The position numbers were made by a program, and so were the translations under genes. This document shows positions 6,473 to 13,449 of a stretch of DNA of 17,756 nucleotides, one piece after another. The notes below the pieces were generated by a model. It saw only the letters and a list, made by a program, of their open reading frames with translations, was not told the origin of the DNA and did no database searches. Numbering within the stretch: position 1 is the first letter of the stretch; each line of letters begins with the position of its first letter. The DNA is from Vulcanimicrobiota bacterium (GTDB lineage Bacteria; Vulcanimicrobiota; Vulcanimicrobiia; Vulcanimicrobiales; Vulcanimicrobiaceae): positions 1-17,756 of the forward strand of contig JAFAMK010000071.1 of NCBI GenBank assembly GCA_019233415.1, written 5' to 3'.

Positions 6473-8581
6473 GTGAACGCGCCCACTGAGAAGGTCTTCA
6501 ATAACCGCTACCGAGTCGATGGGACGCTCGGCAATGGCGGGATGGCCAACGTCTACGTGGGGACCGATACGCTCTTGCGGCGGCGGGTGGCGATCAAGGT
6601 GCTGCGCGAGCAGTACGCATCGGACGACGATTTCGTCAAGCGCTTCTCGTACGAGGCGCAGATGGCGGCGAAGCTTTCGCACCCGAACATCGTCAACGTC
6701 TACGACTTCGGGCGCGAAGACCACTCGTACTACATCGTCATGGAGCTGGTCGACGGGGCGACGCTCGGCGAGCTGATGCGTGACGAGCGCGTGCTGCCGG
6801 AGCCGGTCGCGGTCGACTACGCGATCCAGATCGCGAGCGGGCTCGCCTACGCCCACCGCCAGGGCCTGCTCCACCGCGACGTCAAGCCGGCGAACGTCCT
6901 CGTCACCAAGGACGACGTCGTCAAGCTGAGCGACTTCGGCATCGCGCGCGCGGTCTCGGAGCACACGCTCGGCGTGACGCAGCCCGGGATGGTGATGGGC
7001 AGCGTCGCATACATTTCGCCGGAGCAGGCGCAGGGACACGAGATCGACGAGCGCAGCGACCTGTACTCGGTCGGCGTCGTCCTCTATCAAATGCTGACCG
7101 GGTCGCTGCCGTTCGTCGGCGAGACGCCGGTCGCGGTCGCGCTCAAGCACGTCTCCGAGCCGCCGCCGCCGATCGACCCGAGGACGACCGGCGTCAGCCC
7201 GGCGATCGCGTCGATCGTCGCGCGGCTGCTGCGCAAGAACCCGCAGGAGCGCTTCGCGTCGGCGACCGAGCTGGCGAGCGCGCTACGCGAGGCGCGCGAG
7301 AAGCCCAATGCCACGCAGGGCGCCGAGCAGTCGTTCGGCGATGCGCCGACGAGCCGCTTCGGCGCCGTTCGCGCGCCGAACCCGCCGCCGCGCCGTTCCA
7401 GCGCGCCGGACCGTCCGCTCTACGAGGCGACGCTGGTCGACGACGGCGACGAGCGCGGACACCGCGGGCTCGACCGCCGCTGGGTCATGCTGCCGCTGCT
7501 GCTCCTCGCCGCGGTCGTGATCGGGTTCTTCGCGCTGCGCAGCCCGCTCTTCGCGCCCGGGAAGACGATCGACGTTCCCGATTTGCGCGGCAAGAGCGCG
7601 ACCACTGCGCAGCAAGAGCTCGTGCAGCGCGGCGTCTCATCGCAGAGCATCAGCGTCACGAGCGAAGACAGCGAGACCGTTCCGCAGGACCACGTGATTC
7701 GCCAGACCCCGGACGCGGGGACGAAGATCGGCCCGCACGATCCCGTCGCGCTCGTCGTGTCGGGCGGGCTCCCGCGCGTCGCCGTGCCGGACGTCAAAGG
7801 CTACGACGCCTCCGACGCGCAGCGCGAGCTGCAGAAGGTGAAGCTCAAGGCGAAGACGACCGGCGCGTACAGCGCGAGCGTCGCCGCCGGACAGGTGATC
7901 GACCTCAGCCCCGGCGTCGGCACGTCGGTGCGCCAAGGTTCGACGGTCGTGCTGACCGTCTCGAAGGGCGTGCAGCCGATCACCGTTCCGAATCTCGTCA
8001 GCATGACCGTCGACGAGGCGCGCCAGAAGCTCGCCGCCGCGCACCTCGCGCTGACGATCGGCCAGGAGACGCCGAGCGACACGATCCCCGCCAACGTGAT
8101 AGCCTCGCAAAACCCCGACCCCGGCGCGACCGCCGCGCCGAACTCGACGGTCACCGTGATCGTCAGCACCGGCGCGAGCAACGCCGCGGTGCCGAACGTC
8201 GTCGGCGAGGACCTCGACACCGCGACGCAGGCGCTGCGCGACGCCGGGCTCGACGTGTCGGTCGCGTACACCGTCGACGCCGCGAACCCGACCGGCAAGA
8301 TCACGCTGCAGCAGCCCGATCCCGACACGAAGCTGAAGAAGGGCTCGAGGGTCACGATCTACCTGAGCGTCGCGGGGAGCGTCCCCGACGTCACCGGGAT
8401 GTCGCTCGACGACGCGAAGCGCGCGCTGCAGCAGTCCGGCTACCAGATCGGCAACATCGCCGAGACGCAGGAAAGCTCGCTGCAGGAAGGCCAGGTCGTG
8501 CGCACCGAGCCCGAGGCGAACAGCACGCTCAAACCGGGCGAGTCGGTCAACATCACCGTGATGCACGCGGGCTCGCAGTGA
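6473..8581 (+). CDS. PASTA-repeat transmembrane Ser/Thr protein kinase (PknB/StkP/PrkC type)
   Basis: The protein (702 aa) has a cytoplasmic Hanks-type kinase domain (about 12-275), a Pro/Ser-rich juxtamembrane linker, one membrane helix (about 337-356) and five extracytoplasmic PASTA repeats filling the rest. Catalytic features are intact: glycine loop GNGGMANVYVG (20-30), lysine K42 in AIKVL, HRDVKPAN with D136, DFG at 154-156, Thr residues 165 and 169 in the activation loop, and SPEQ after it. PASTA domains in this family bind muropeptides or lipid II, and the kinase adjusts cell-wall synthesis and division by phosphorylating targets. The start is GTG with AGAGG upstream. The gene lies directly after the PBP gene and overlaps ruvC by GTGA. 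No PP2C phosphatase gene is seen nearby, although such kinases usually have one. Confidence 0.97.
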   Translation: MNAPTEKVFNNRYRVDGTLGNGGMANVYVGTDTLLRRRVAIKVLREQYASDDDFVKRFSYEAQMAAKLSHPNIVNVYDFGREDHSYYIVMELVDGATLGELMRDERVLPEPVAVDYAIQIASGLAYAHRQGLLHRDVKPANVLVTKDDVVKLSDFGIARAVSEHTLGVTQPGMVMGSVAYISPEQAQGHEIDERSDLYSVGVVLYQMLTGSLPFVGETPVAVALKHVSEPPPPIDPRTTGVSPAIASIVARLLRKNPQERFASATELASALREAREKPNATQGAEQSFGDAPTSRFGAVRAPNPPPRRSSAPDRPLYEATLVDDGDERGHRGLDRRWVMLPLLLLAAVVIGFFALRSPLFAPGKTIDVPDLRGKSATTAQQELVQRGVSSQSISVTSEDSETVPQDHVIRQTPDAGTKIGPHDPVALVVSGGLPRVAVPDVKGYDASDAQRELQKVKLKAKTTGAYSASVAAGQVIDLSPGVGTSVRQGSTVVLTVSKGVQPITVPNLVSMTVDEARQKLAAAHLALTIGQETPSDTIPANVIASQNPDPGATAAPNSTVTVIVSTGASNAAVPNVVGEDLDTATQALRDAGLDVSVAYTVDAANPTGKITLQQPDPDTKLKKGSRVTIYLSVAGSVPDVTGMSLDDAKRALQQSGYQIGNIAETQESSLQEGQVVRTEPEANSTLKPGESVNITVMHAGSQ

Positions 8582-9129
8582 GCACGCGGCGCATCCTGGG
8601 CGTCGACCCGGGGCTGCGCACGACGGGCTACGGTGTCGTCGAGGTGACGGACGGCACGCTGCGGCTCATCGAAGGCGGCGTGCTGCAACCCGATCCGAAG
8701 GCGGAGCTGGCGCGGCGATTGGTGCAGCTGCACGAAGCGATGGTCGCCGTGCTGCGCGCGACGCAACCGCACTGCATGGTCGTCGAAGAGCTGTGGACCG
8801 CGTACGAGCACCCGCAAACCGCCGTGCTGATGGGACACGCGCGCGGCGTCCTCACGCTCGCCGCCGGCGCGAACGGCGTCGCCGTCCACGACCTCGCCCA
8901 CGCATCGGTCAAGCGCGCGCTGACCGGAAGCGGCTCGGCGACGAAGACGCAGGTGAAGGGGATGGTCGTGCAGCTCCTCGGCCTACCCGCCCCGCCGCAC
9001 CCGGACGACGTCTCCGACGCGCTGGCCTTGGCGATCGCCTTCGCGAATGTGGAAGCACAACGGGACCGCTTCGCCGAACTCGGCGTGGTGATGCCCCAGC
9101 GCCGCTCCCGCGCCACCCGGCTCGCGTAG
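8578..9129 (+). CDS. ruvC: Holliday-junction resolvase RuvC
   Basis: This is the endonuclease that cuts four-way DNA junctions symmetrically after RuvAB branch migration. It has 183 aa, slightly longer than the usual 160-175. The RNase-H-like fold is shown by ILGVDPGLRTTGYGVV at the N-terminus with catalytic D10, VVEELW with E70, and HPDDVSDALALAIAFAN, where D144 and D147 match the last catalytic pair. The GTG start overlaps the kinase stop as GTGA. The C-terminal 20 residues (RFAELGVVMPQRRSRATRLA) are a basic extension. ruvA follows after 5 bases, so ruvC-ruvA-ruvB are together, as in many bacteria. Confidence 0.96.
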   Translation: MSTRRILGVDPGLRTTGYGVVEVTDGTLRLIEGGVLQPDPKAELARRLVQLHEAMVAVLRATQPHCMVVEELWTAYEHPQTAVLMGHARGVLTLAAGANGVAVHDLAHASVKRALTGSGSATKTQVKGMVVQLLGLPAPPHPDDVSDALALAIAFANVEAQRDRFAELGVVMPQRRSRATRLA

Positions 9130-9134
9130 CAACC

Positions 9135-9779
9135 GTGTTCTCCCGCATCTCCGGCACCGTGCTCGAACGCGCGGGCGAGCTCGTGCGCATCGACGCGGGC
9201 GGGCTCACCTACGACGTCGTGGTCCCGCCGAGCATCGCGCCGAAGATCTCCGACGCCGGCGCGATGGTGACGCTCGAAGTCTACGCGCACCTCGCGCTCG
9301 ACGGCAACGCCGGCCGGTTCACGTTCTTCGGCTTCACCAACGGAATCGAGCGCGAGTTCTTCGAGGCCCTGCTCTCGGTCGCGTCGATCGGCCCGAAGTC
9401 GGCAGCGCGCGCGTTCTCCGCGCCGATGGGACGCATCGCGCGCGCGATCGACGAAGGCGACCACATCTTCTTGAAGACGCTGCCGGGGATCGGCCAGCAG
9501 AAGGCGCGCGACATCGTCGCCAAGCTGCAGGGCAAGGTCGCGCGCTTCCTGCTCATTCAGGATGCACCCGCGCGCCGCAACTCCGCGCCCGAGAAGCCGC
9601 CGATGCCGGAGTTCGCCGGCGAAGCACTCGCCGTGCTGCTGCAGCTCGCCTATCGCCGTCCCGAAGCCGAAGCGATGATCGCGCAAACACTCGAACGCGC
9701 CCCGCACGTCGCCGACTCGGAGACGCTCCTCGCGGAAATCTATCGTCAACGCACCACCAACGGAACGGCCGCCACGTGA
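9135..9779 (+). CDS. ruvA: Holliday-junction branch-migration protein RuvA
   Basis: RuvA binds the four-way junction as a tetramer and loads the RuvB motor. It has 214 aa, close to the family's usual 190-205. The start is GTG 9135, giving MFSRISGTVLERAGELVRID, the normal beginning of the N-terminal OB-fold; the frame is open further upstream but does not look like RuvA there. Two helix-hairpin-helix motifs are clear: LLSVASIGPKSAARAF (79-94) and TLPGIGQQKARDIVAKL (115-131). After a Pro-rich linker (about 143-158), the small C-terminal RuvB-binding domain is EALAVLLQLAYRRPEAEAMI (163-182). Its stop overlaps the ruvB start as GTGA. Confidence 0.95.
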   Translation: MFSRISGTVLERAGELVRIDAGGLTYDVVVPPSIAPKISDAGAMVTLEVYAHLALDGNAGRFTFFGFTNGIEREFFEALLSVASIGPKSAARAFSAPMGRIARAIDEGDHIFLKTLPGIGQQKARDIVAKLQGKVARFLLIQDAPARRNSAPEKPPMPEFAGEALAVLLQLAYRRPEAEAMIAQTLERAPHVADSETLLAEIYRQRTTNGTAAT

Positions 9780-10921
9780 GCGACCCCGAGCACCGCAAGG
9801 TCGTCCTTCGACAGGCTCAGGATGACGGGGGGCGCGCTCACGATGACGGGGGCGCACAGGATCCCGTCATCCTGAGCTCGTCGAAGGGCGACGCGGATGA
9901 CGATGCGACGCGGATCGTCGGGGGGGATGCGTCGCTCGAGGACGAGGTGTACGGTGCGACGCTGCGGCCGCGGACGTTCGAAGACTACGTCGGGCAGGAG
10001 CAGATCGTCGACAATCTGCGGATCGCGATCGACGCGGCGGCGCGGCGTGGCGAGCCGCTGGAGCACGTGTTGTTCTCGGGGCCGCCGGGGCTCGGGAAGA
10101 CGACGCTTGCGAACCTGATCGCGCGCGCGACCGGCGGGACGCTGCGGCCGACGTCGGGGCCGACGCTCGAAAAACCGAAGGACCTCGTCGGCATCCTTAC
10201 CGCGCTGGAAGCGGGCGACGTGCTGTTCATCGACGAGATCCACCGGCTCGGAACGGTGGTCGAAGAGTATCTCTATCCGGCGATGGAGGACTTCCAGATC
10301 GACTTCGTCGTCGACCGCGGCGCGTATGCGAAGACGCTGAAGCTGCCGCTGAAGCGCTTCACGCTGGTCGGTGCGACGACGCGCGCAGGGATGCTCTCCG
10401 CGCCGCTGCGCGACCGCTTCGGGATCGTCCACCACCTCGCGTACTACGAGCCCGCCGAGCTGCAGCGCATCGTCGAGCGCAGCGCGCGCGTGCTGGAGAT
10501 CGCGATGGAGCCGGACGGTGCGCACACGATCGCGGAGCGCAGCCGCGGAACGCCGCGCATCGCGAACCGGTTGCTGCGCCGCGTGCGCGACTTCGCCGAG
10601 GTGCGCGCCGGCGGCGTGATCACCGCCGACGTCGCCGACGAAGCGCTGCGCCGCGAGGGCGTCGACGCGCGCGGGCTCGATCGGCTCGACCGCGCGTATT
10701 TGGAGACGGTCGCGAACCAGTACGGCGGCGGTCCGGTCGGCATCAACGCGATCGCCGCGACGCTGACGGAGGACGTCGAGACGCTCGAAGACGTCGTCGA
10801 GCCGTACCTGCTGAAGATCGGGTTCGTGCAGCGCACCGCGCAGGGCCGCAAGACGACGCCCGCTGCGCTCGCGCACCTCGGACTGCGCCCGCGCAGCGGC
10901 GCGCAGCAGCGGCTGCTGTGA
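9776..10921 (+). CDS. ruvB: Holliday-junction branch-migration ATPase RuvB with inserted N-terminal repeat peptide
   Basis: This AAA+ motor drives branch migration with RuvA. Walker A is GPPGLGKT (102-109), Walker B FIDEIH (151-156), sensor 1 GATTR (199-203), the arginine-finger region APLRDRFG (209-216), and sensor 2 with the following helix GTPRIANRLLRRVRDF (258-273). The winged-helix C-terminus ends near GFVQRTAQGRKTTPAA. At 381 aa it is about 35-45 longer than usual (330-345). The excess is residues about 9-43, encoded by an in-frame repeat element that reads VLRQAQDDGG...VILSSSKGD before the native-looking ATRIV. The GTG start at 9776 overlaps the ruvA stop. An alternative is re-initiation inside the gene, for example the GTG coding V58, but that would lose native N-terminal residues. 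Confidence 0.96.
   Translation: MSDPEHRKVVLRQAQDDGGRAHDDGGAQDPVILSSSKGDADDDATRIVGGDASLEDEVYGATLRPRTFEDYVGQEQIVDNLRIAIDAAARRGEPLEHVLFSGPPGLGKTTLANLIARATGGTLRPTSGPTLEKPKDLVGILTALEAGDVLFIDEIHRLGTVVEEYLYPAMEDFQIDFVVDRGAYAKTLKLPLKRFTLVGATTRAGMLSAPLRDRFGIVHHLAYYEPAELQRIVERSARVLEIAMEPDGAHTIAERSRGTPRIANRLLRRVRDFAEVRAGGVITADVADEALRREGVDARGLDRLDRAYLETVANQYGGGPVGINAIAATLTEDVETLEDVVEPYLLKIGFVQRTAQGRKTTPAALAHLGLRPRSGAQQRLL
9802..9890. repeat. Imperfect inverted repeat element inside ruvB
   Basis: Two 28-base arms (9802-9829 and 9863-9890) are reverse complements at 25 of 28 positions, separated by 33 bases. The shared core is close to TTCGACAAGCTCAGGATGA. The left arm reads VLRQAQDDG and the right arm VILSSSKGD within RuvB. 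Its length is compatible with the frame, so the gene is not broken. The size, palindromic form and recurrence in queA suggest a dispersed REP-like element. Confidence 0.85.
9815..9855. repeat. Tandem near-duplication within the ruvB repeat element
   Basis: The 21 bases at 9815-9835 (GCTCAGGATGACGGGG plus GGCGC) are followed at once by a 20-base copy at 9836-9855 differing by one substitution and one missing G. It encodes the repeated peptide AQDDGGR / AHDDGGA. This looks like slippage or duplication of the edge of the left arm. Confidence 0.7.
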
Positions 10922-11916
10922 TCGACCGCGCGCTCTTTCTGAAGGGACTGGCCGGCGCGACGACGGTCGCGACGGGCGGGCTCGACGTGTGGGCGCCGCG
11001 CACGCAGCAGGTGCGCGTGCTCGTCGCCGCCGACACGCGCGGCGAGACGCCGCACGTCGCGCCCGACGGGACGTTTGCGTTCGGCGGCAGGCGCTGGCGC
11101 GGCGCGCCCTCGACCGTCGGCGCACCCGACGGAACGATGCTGCTCGTCACGACGATCGACGTCGATCAGTACCTGCAAGGTGTCGTGCCGCTGGAGTCGC
11201 CGCCGTCCTGGCCGGCCGCTGCGCTCGAAGCGCAGGCGATCGTCGCGCGCACCTACGCGCTGGCGCGCCGCACGCTCTCGCGTCCCTATGACGTGCGGGC
11301 CGACGACGCCGACCAGCGCTGGGGCGGCGTCGAGGCCGAGCACCCGGCCGCGACCGCCGCGATCCAATCCTCGCACGGGCGCGTCGTCACGTTCGCGGGC
11401 GGGCCGGCCGAGGTGTTCTACTCGGCCTGCTGCGGCGGCCACACCGCCGACGCATCGACGGTCTGGAACGGCGCGCCGCAGCCGTACCTGCGCGGCGTCG
11501 AGGACCCGCACTGCGCCCCGGCGCCGGAATACCGGTGGTCGCGGACGATCCCGCTCGACCGCGCCGTCGCGGCCCTCGGCAGCCATACGGGTGGGACGCT
11601 GGTCGGCACGGCCCTCGCGAACCCCGATCCGACCGGCCGGCCGCAGACCGTTGCACTGCTCGGCCGCAGCGAGGCGAACGTGCCCGTCGCCGACTTTCGG
11701 CGAGCGCTCGGTTACGAGGTGGTGCGCAGCCTGTGGCTGCGCGCCGTTCGCATCGACGCGACGCAGGCGCCGCCGCAGTTCGTCATCGAAGGGTCGGGAC
11801 GTGGTCACGGCGTCGGGCTCTGTCAATGGGGAGCGCGGTTTTTCGCGTCCTCGGGAGCATCGGCAGCCGAGATCGTCACGTTCTACTTCCCTGGGACCGC
11901 AGTGACCAGTGTCTGA
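10918..11916 (+). CDS. SpoIID/LytB-domain protein (putative peptidoglycan lytic enzyme or amidase enhancer)
   Basis: This 332-aa protein is of the SpoIID/LytB family. Family motifs in order are VVPLESPPSWP (89-99, with E93 matching the catalytic glutamate of SpoIID lytic transglycosylases), LEAQAIVARTYALA (103-116), FYSACCGGHTAD (167-178, Cys/His as in the zinc site), and GSGRGHGVGLCQWGARFF (292-309). The N-terminus, MIDRALFLKGLAGATTVATGG, looks like an export signal and resembles a Tat motif with one arginine missing (RALFLK). SpoIID removes peptidoglycan during spore engulfment in endospore formers, but homologues occur in non-sporulating bacteria. In several Firmicutes a spoIID-like gene also lies between ruvB and queA (recalled, not checked). 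The GTG start overlaps the ruvB stop, and the 3' end overlaps the PilZ gene by 8 bases. Confidence 0.92.
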   Translation: MIDRALFLKGLAGATTVATGGLDVWAPRTQQVRVLVAADTRGETPHVAPDGTFAFGGRRWRGAPSTVGAPDGTMLLVTTIDVDQYLQGVVPLESPPSWPAAALEAQAIVARTYALARRTLSRPYDVRADDADQRWGGVEAEHPAATAAIQSSHGRVVTFAGGPAEVFYSACCGGHTADASTVWNGAPQPYLRGVEDPHCAPAPEYRWSRTIPLDRAVAALGSHTGGTLVGTALANPDPTGRPQTVALLGRSEANVPVADFRRALGYEVVRSLWLRAVRIDATQAPPQFVIEGSGRGHGVGLCQWGARFFASSGASAAEIVTFYFPGTAVTSV

Positions 11917-12253
11917 CGAAAAGCGCGCCGAGGACAGCGTTCGGCTTCGCAAGTTCATCGACGTCATCATCGAAGACCAGCTCTCGTTCACGCTCTTCCG
12001 CGGCGCGATCGCCGACATCAGCATCAGCGGAATGCGGGTGATCTCCGACCAGTATCTGCCGAAGGGAACGCGCTACACGTTCACGATGAAGCGCGCGCCG
12101 TTCATCGTCGTGCGCGGCGAGGTACGCTGGATTCGCGCCTTCGAGCGCGACACGTTCCAGGTCGGGGTGCAGTTCGTCGGCTTGCCCGAAGAGGACCACC
12201 GCAAGCTGCAGTCGTTCCTCGAGATCGAACGCCAGCGCGTTCCGACGTCATAG
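11909..12253 (+). CDS. PilZ-domain protein (c-di-GMP receptor-like)
   Basis: This small cytoplasmic protein has 114 aa. The PilZ barrel is recognised by the D-x-S-x-x-G motif in ADISISGMRV (29-38), the later beta-strands FIVVRGEVRWIR and FQVGVQFVGL, and a C-terminal helix EEDHRKLQSFLEIE. The upstream RxxxR motif that contacts c-di-GMP in typical PilZ proteins appears altered: the matching stretch reads RKFID (14-18), with Asp in place of the second Arg, although R12 is also near. It may therefore bind c-di-GMP weakly or act as a non-binding adaptor. The start is GTG 11909, overlapping the SpoIID-like gene, so translation is probably coupled. Confidence 0.88.
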   Translation: MSDEKRAEDSVRLRKFIDVIIEDQLSFTLFRGAIADISISGMRVISDQYLPKGTRYTFTMKRAPFIVVRGEVRWIRAFERDTFQVGVQFVGLPEEDHRKLQSFLEIERQRVPTS

Positions 12254-12294
12254 ACGCCCACGGGCCGCGCGACGTCGCGGCGTACGACTACGAC

Positions 12295-13338
12295 TTGCCG
12301 GACGCGCTGATCGCGCACGAGCCGGCGGCGAGGCGCGACGCGTCCCGCCTGCTGGTTCTCGGCGCGGGCGATGCGCTCGACCATCGCACCTTCGCGGACT
12401 TCCCGTCGCTGCTGCGTGCCGGCGACGTGCTCGTCCTCAACGAGACGCGCGTCGTGCGCGCGCGCCTGCACGCGGTGCGCGCCGGCGGCGGAAGCGCCGA
12501 GGTGCTGCTGCTGCGCCCGCGCGCGCAGGCGGCGTACGACCCGCACGCGCGCGAGTGGCTCGCGCTGGTGAAGCCCGGGCGCAAGCTGCGCGCCGGCGCG
12601 CGGCTGCAGGTCGGCGACGCCGGCGCGACGGTCGTCGAGGTCCTCGCCGACGGGCCGCGCATCGTGCGGTTCGACGACGGCGTCGACGTCGGCGCACTGC
12701 TCGACGCGCACGGCGAAGTCCCGCTGCCGCCGTATGTCGCCCTTCGACAAGCTCAGGATGACGAGGGAATGAGCGACGCCGAGCGCGGTGAGCGGTATCA
12801 GACCGTGTTCGCGCGCGTGCCGGGGAGCGTTGCCGCGCCGACCGCGTCGTTGCACTTCACGCCGGCGGTGCTCGACGCGCTCACCGCGCGCGGCGTGGTT
12901 CTGGCGCCCCTCGTCCTCGACGTCGGGATCGGGACGTTTCGCCCGATGAGCGGCGCGACGATCGACGAGCACGTCATGCACGCCGAGCGCTACGCGATCC
13001 CCGAGGAGACCGCGGCTGCCGTCGCCGCCGCAAAGCGCGAAGGCCGGCGCGTCGTCGCGGCCGGGACGACGGTTCTGCGCGCGCTCGAAGGCGCGGCGCT
13101 GCGCGACGGCCAGGTCCACGCGGGCGAGGGCGAGACCGCGCTCTTCGTCACCCCGGGCTTCGGTTTTCGCATCGTCGACGCGCTGCTGACGAACTTCCAT
13201 CTGCCGCGCTCGACGCTGCTGGTGCTGGTCGTCGCGTTCGCCGGCTACGCGCGGGTTCGTCACGCCTACCGCGAGGCGATCGAACGCCGTTATCGCTTCT
13301 TTTCGTTCGGCGACGCAATGTTCGTCGAGAAGGCGTAA
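12295..13338 (+). CDS. queA: S-adenosylmethionine:tRNA ribosyltransferase-isomerase QueA
   Basis: QueA transfers and isomerises the ribosyl group of SAM onto preQ1 in tRNA to make epoxyqueuosine. Conserved blocks are LPDALIAHEP, RDASRLLVL, NETRVVRARL, GEVPLPPY, YQTVFARVPGSVAAPTAS, DVGIGTFRPM, HAERY, AGTTVLRALE and TNFHLPRSTLL, ending RYRFFSFGDAMFVEKA. The only ordinary start is TTG 12295, but clear QueA homology extends about four codons further upstream (YDYD before LPDALIA), with no ATG, GTG or TTG in frame back to the PilZ stop. An unusual start, such as ATA at 12250 overlapping that stop, or a sequence error is possible. Between PPYV and ERYQTV lies an inserted LRQAQDDEG peptide from the same repeat as in ruvB. 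No tgt or queG gene is in the window. Confidence 0.95.
   Translation: MPDALIAHEPAARRDASRLLVLGAGDALDHRTFADFPSLLRAGDVLVLNETRVVRARLHAVRAGGGSAEVLLLRPRAQAAYDPHAREWLALVKPGRKLRAGARLQVGDAGATVVEVLADGPRIVRFDDGVDVGALLDAHGEVPLPPYVALRQAQDDEGMSDAERGERYQTVFARVPGSVAAPTASLHFTPAVLDALTARGVVLAPLVLDVGIGTFRPMSGATIDEHVMHAERYAIPEETAAAVAAAKREGRRVVAAGTTVLRALEGAALRDGQVHAGEGETALFVTPGFGFRIVDALLTNFHLPRSTLLVLVVAFAGYARVRHAYREAIERRYRFFSFGDAMFVEKA
12738..12767. repeat. Single copy of the TTCGAC...AGGATGAC repeat inside queA
   Basis: The bases 12738-12767 match one arm of the ruvB element: 26 of 28 positions against the reverse complement of its right arm. They contain the core TTCGACAAGCTCAGGATGA exactly. They are read in frame as LRQAQDDEG, the same frame as the ruvB left arm, in a loop just after the conserved GEVPLPPY block. 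No inverted partner is seen nearby. Confidence 0.85.
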
Positions 13339-13377
13339 AGTTTTCGTCTTGCTATTGTTTTCGTAAGGAGTAAAGTT
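13335..13377 (+). promoter_or_regulatory. AT-richer gap with nested direct repeats and a candidate promoter
   Basis: This is the most AT-rich stretch of the window, just after the queA stop. It holds GTAAAGTT twice (13335-13342, 13370-13377) and GTTTTCGT twice (13340-13347, 13357-13364). A sigma-70-like pair, TTGCTA (13349-13354) and TAAAGT (13371-13376) with a 16-base spacer, matches 4 of 6 bases in each hexamer. It would drive the histidine kinase and Hpt genes. The nested direct repeats could be response-regulator sites. An AAGGAG at 13365-13370 has no start codon at a usable distance. Confidence 0.4.
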
Positions 13378-13410
13378 ACCGATTCTTCACGCCGGCCCGT
13401 GCACATCGGA

Positions 13411-13427
13411 GCGGGCGACGAGCCCGC
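13411..13427 (+). other. Short GC hairpin in the leader of the hybrid kinase gene
   Basis: GCGGGC (13411-13416) and GCCCGC (13422-13427) form a perfect 6-bp stem with a 5-base loop, 22 bases before the preferred GTG start. It has no T-run, so it is not a standard terminator. It may be chance at this GC content. Confidence 0.2.
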
Positions 13428-13449
13428 CGGGCGAGAAGGCGCTGCGAGC

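Noticed and set aside
9802..9890. CRISPR-like array in the ruvB repeat region
   Set aside because: There are only two inverted arms and one tandem duplication, with no regular spacers, and all of it lies inside an open reading frame.
12073..13263. Minus-strand frame containing VILSLSKGD opposite queA
   Set aside because: The peptide is only the reverse reading of the repeat in queA; the rest of the frame is antisense composition with no recognisable domain.
13365..13370. AAGGAG as the ribosome-binding site of the hybrid kinase or of a small gene
   Set aside because: It is a perfect Shine-Dalgarno, but no ATG, GTG or TTG lies within 4-14 bases, and the nearest kinase start (GTG 13399) is 28 bases away.
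13411..13427. Rho-independent terminator after queA
   Set aside because: The hairpin has no following T-run and lies over 70 bases past the queA stop, close to the next start codon.
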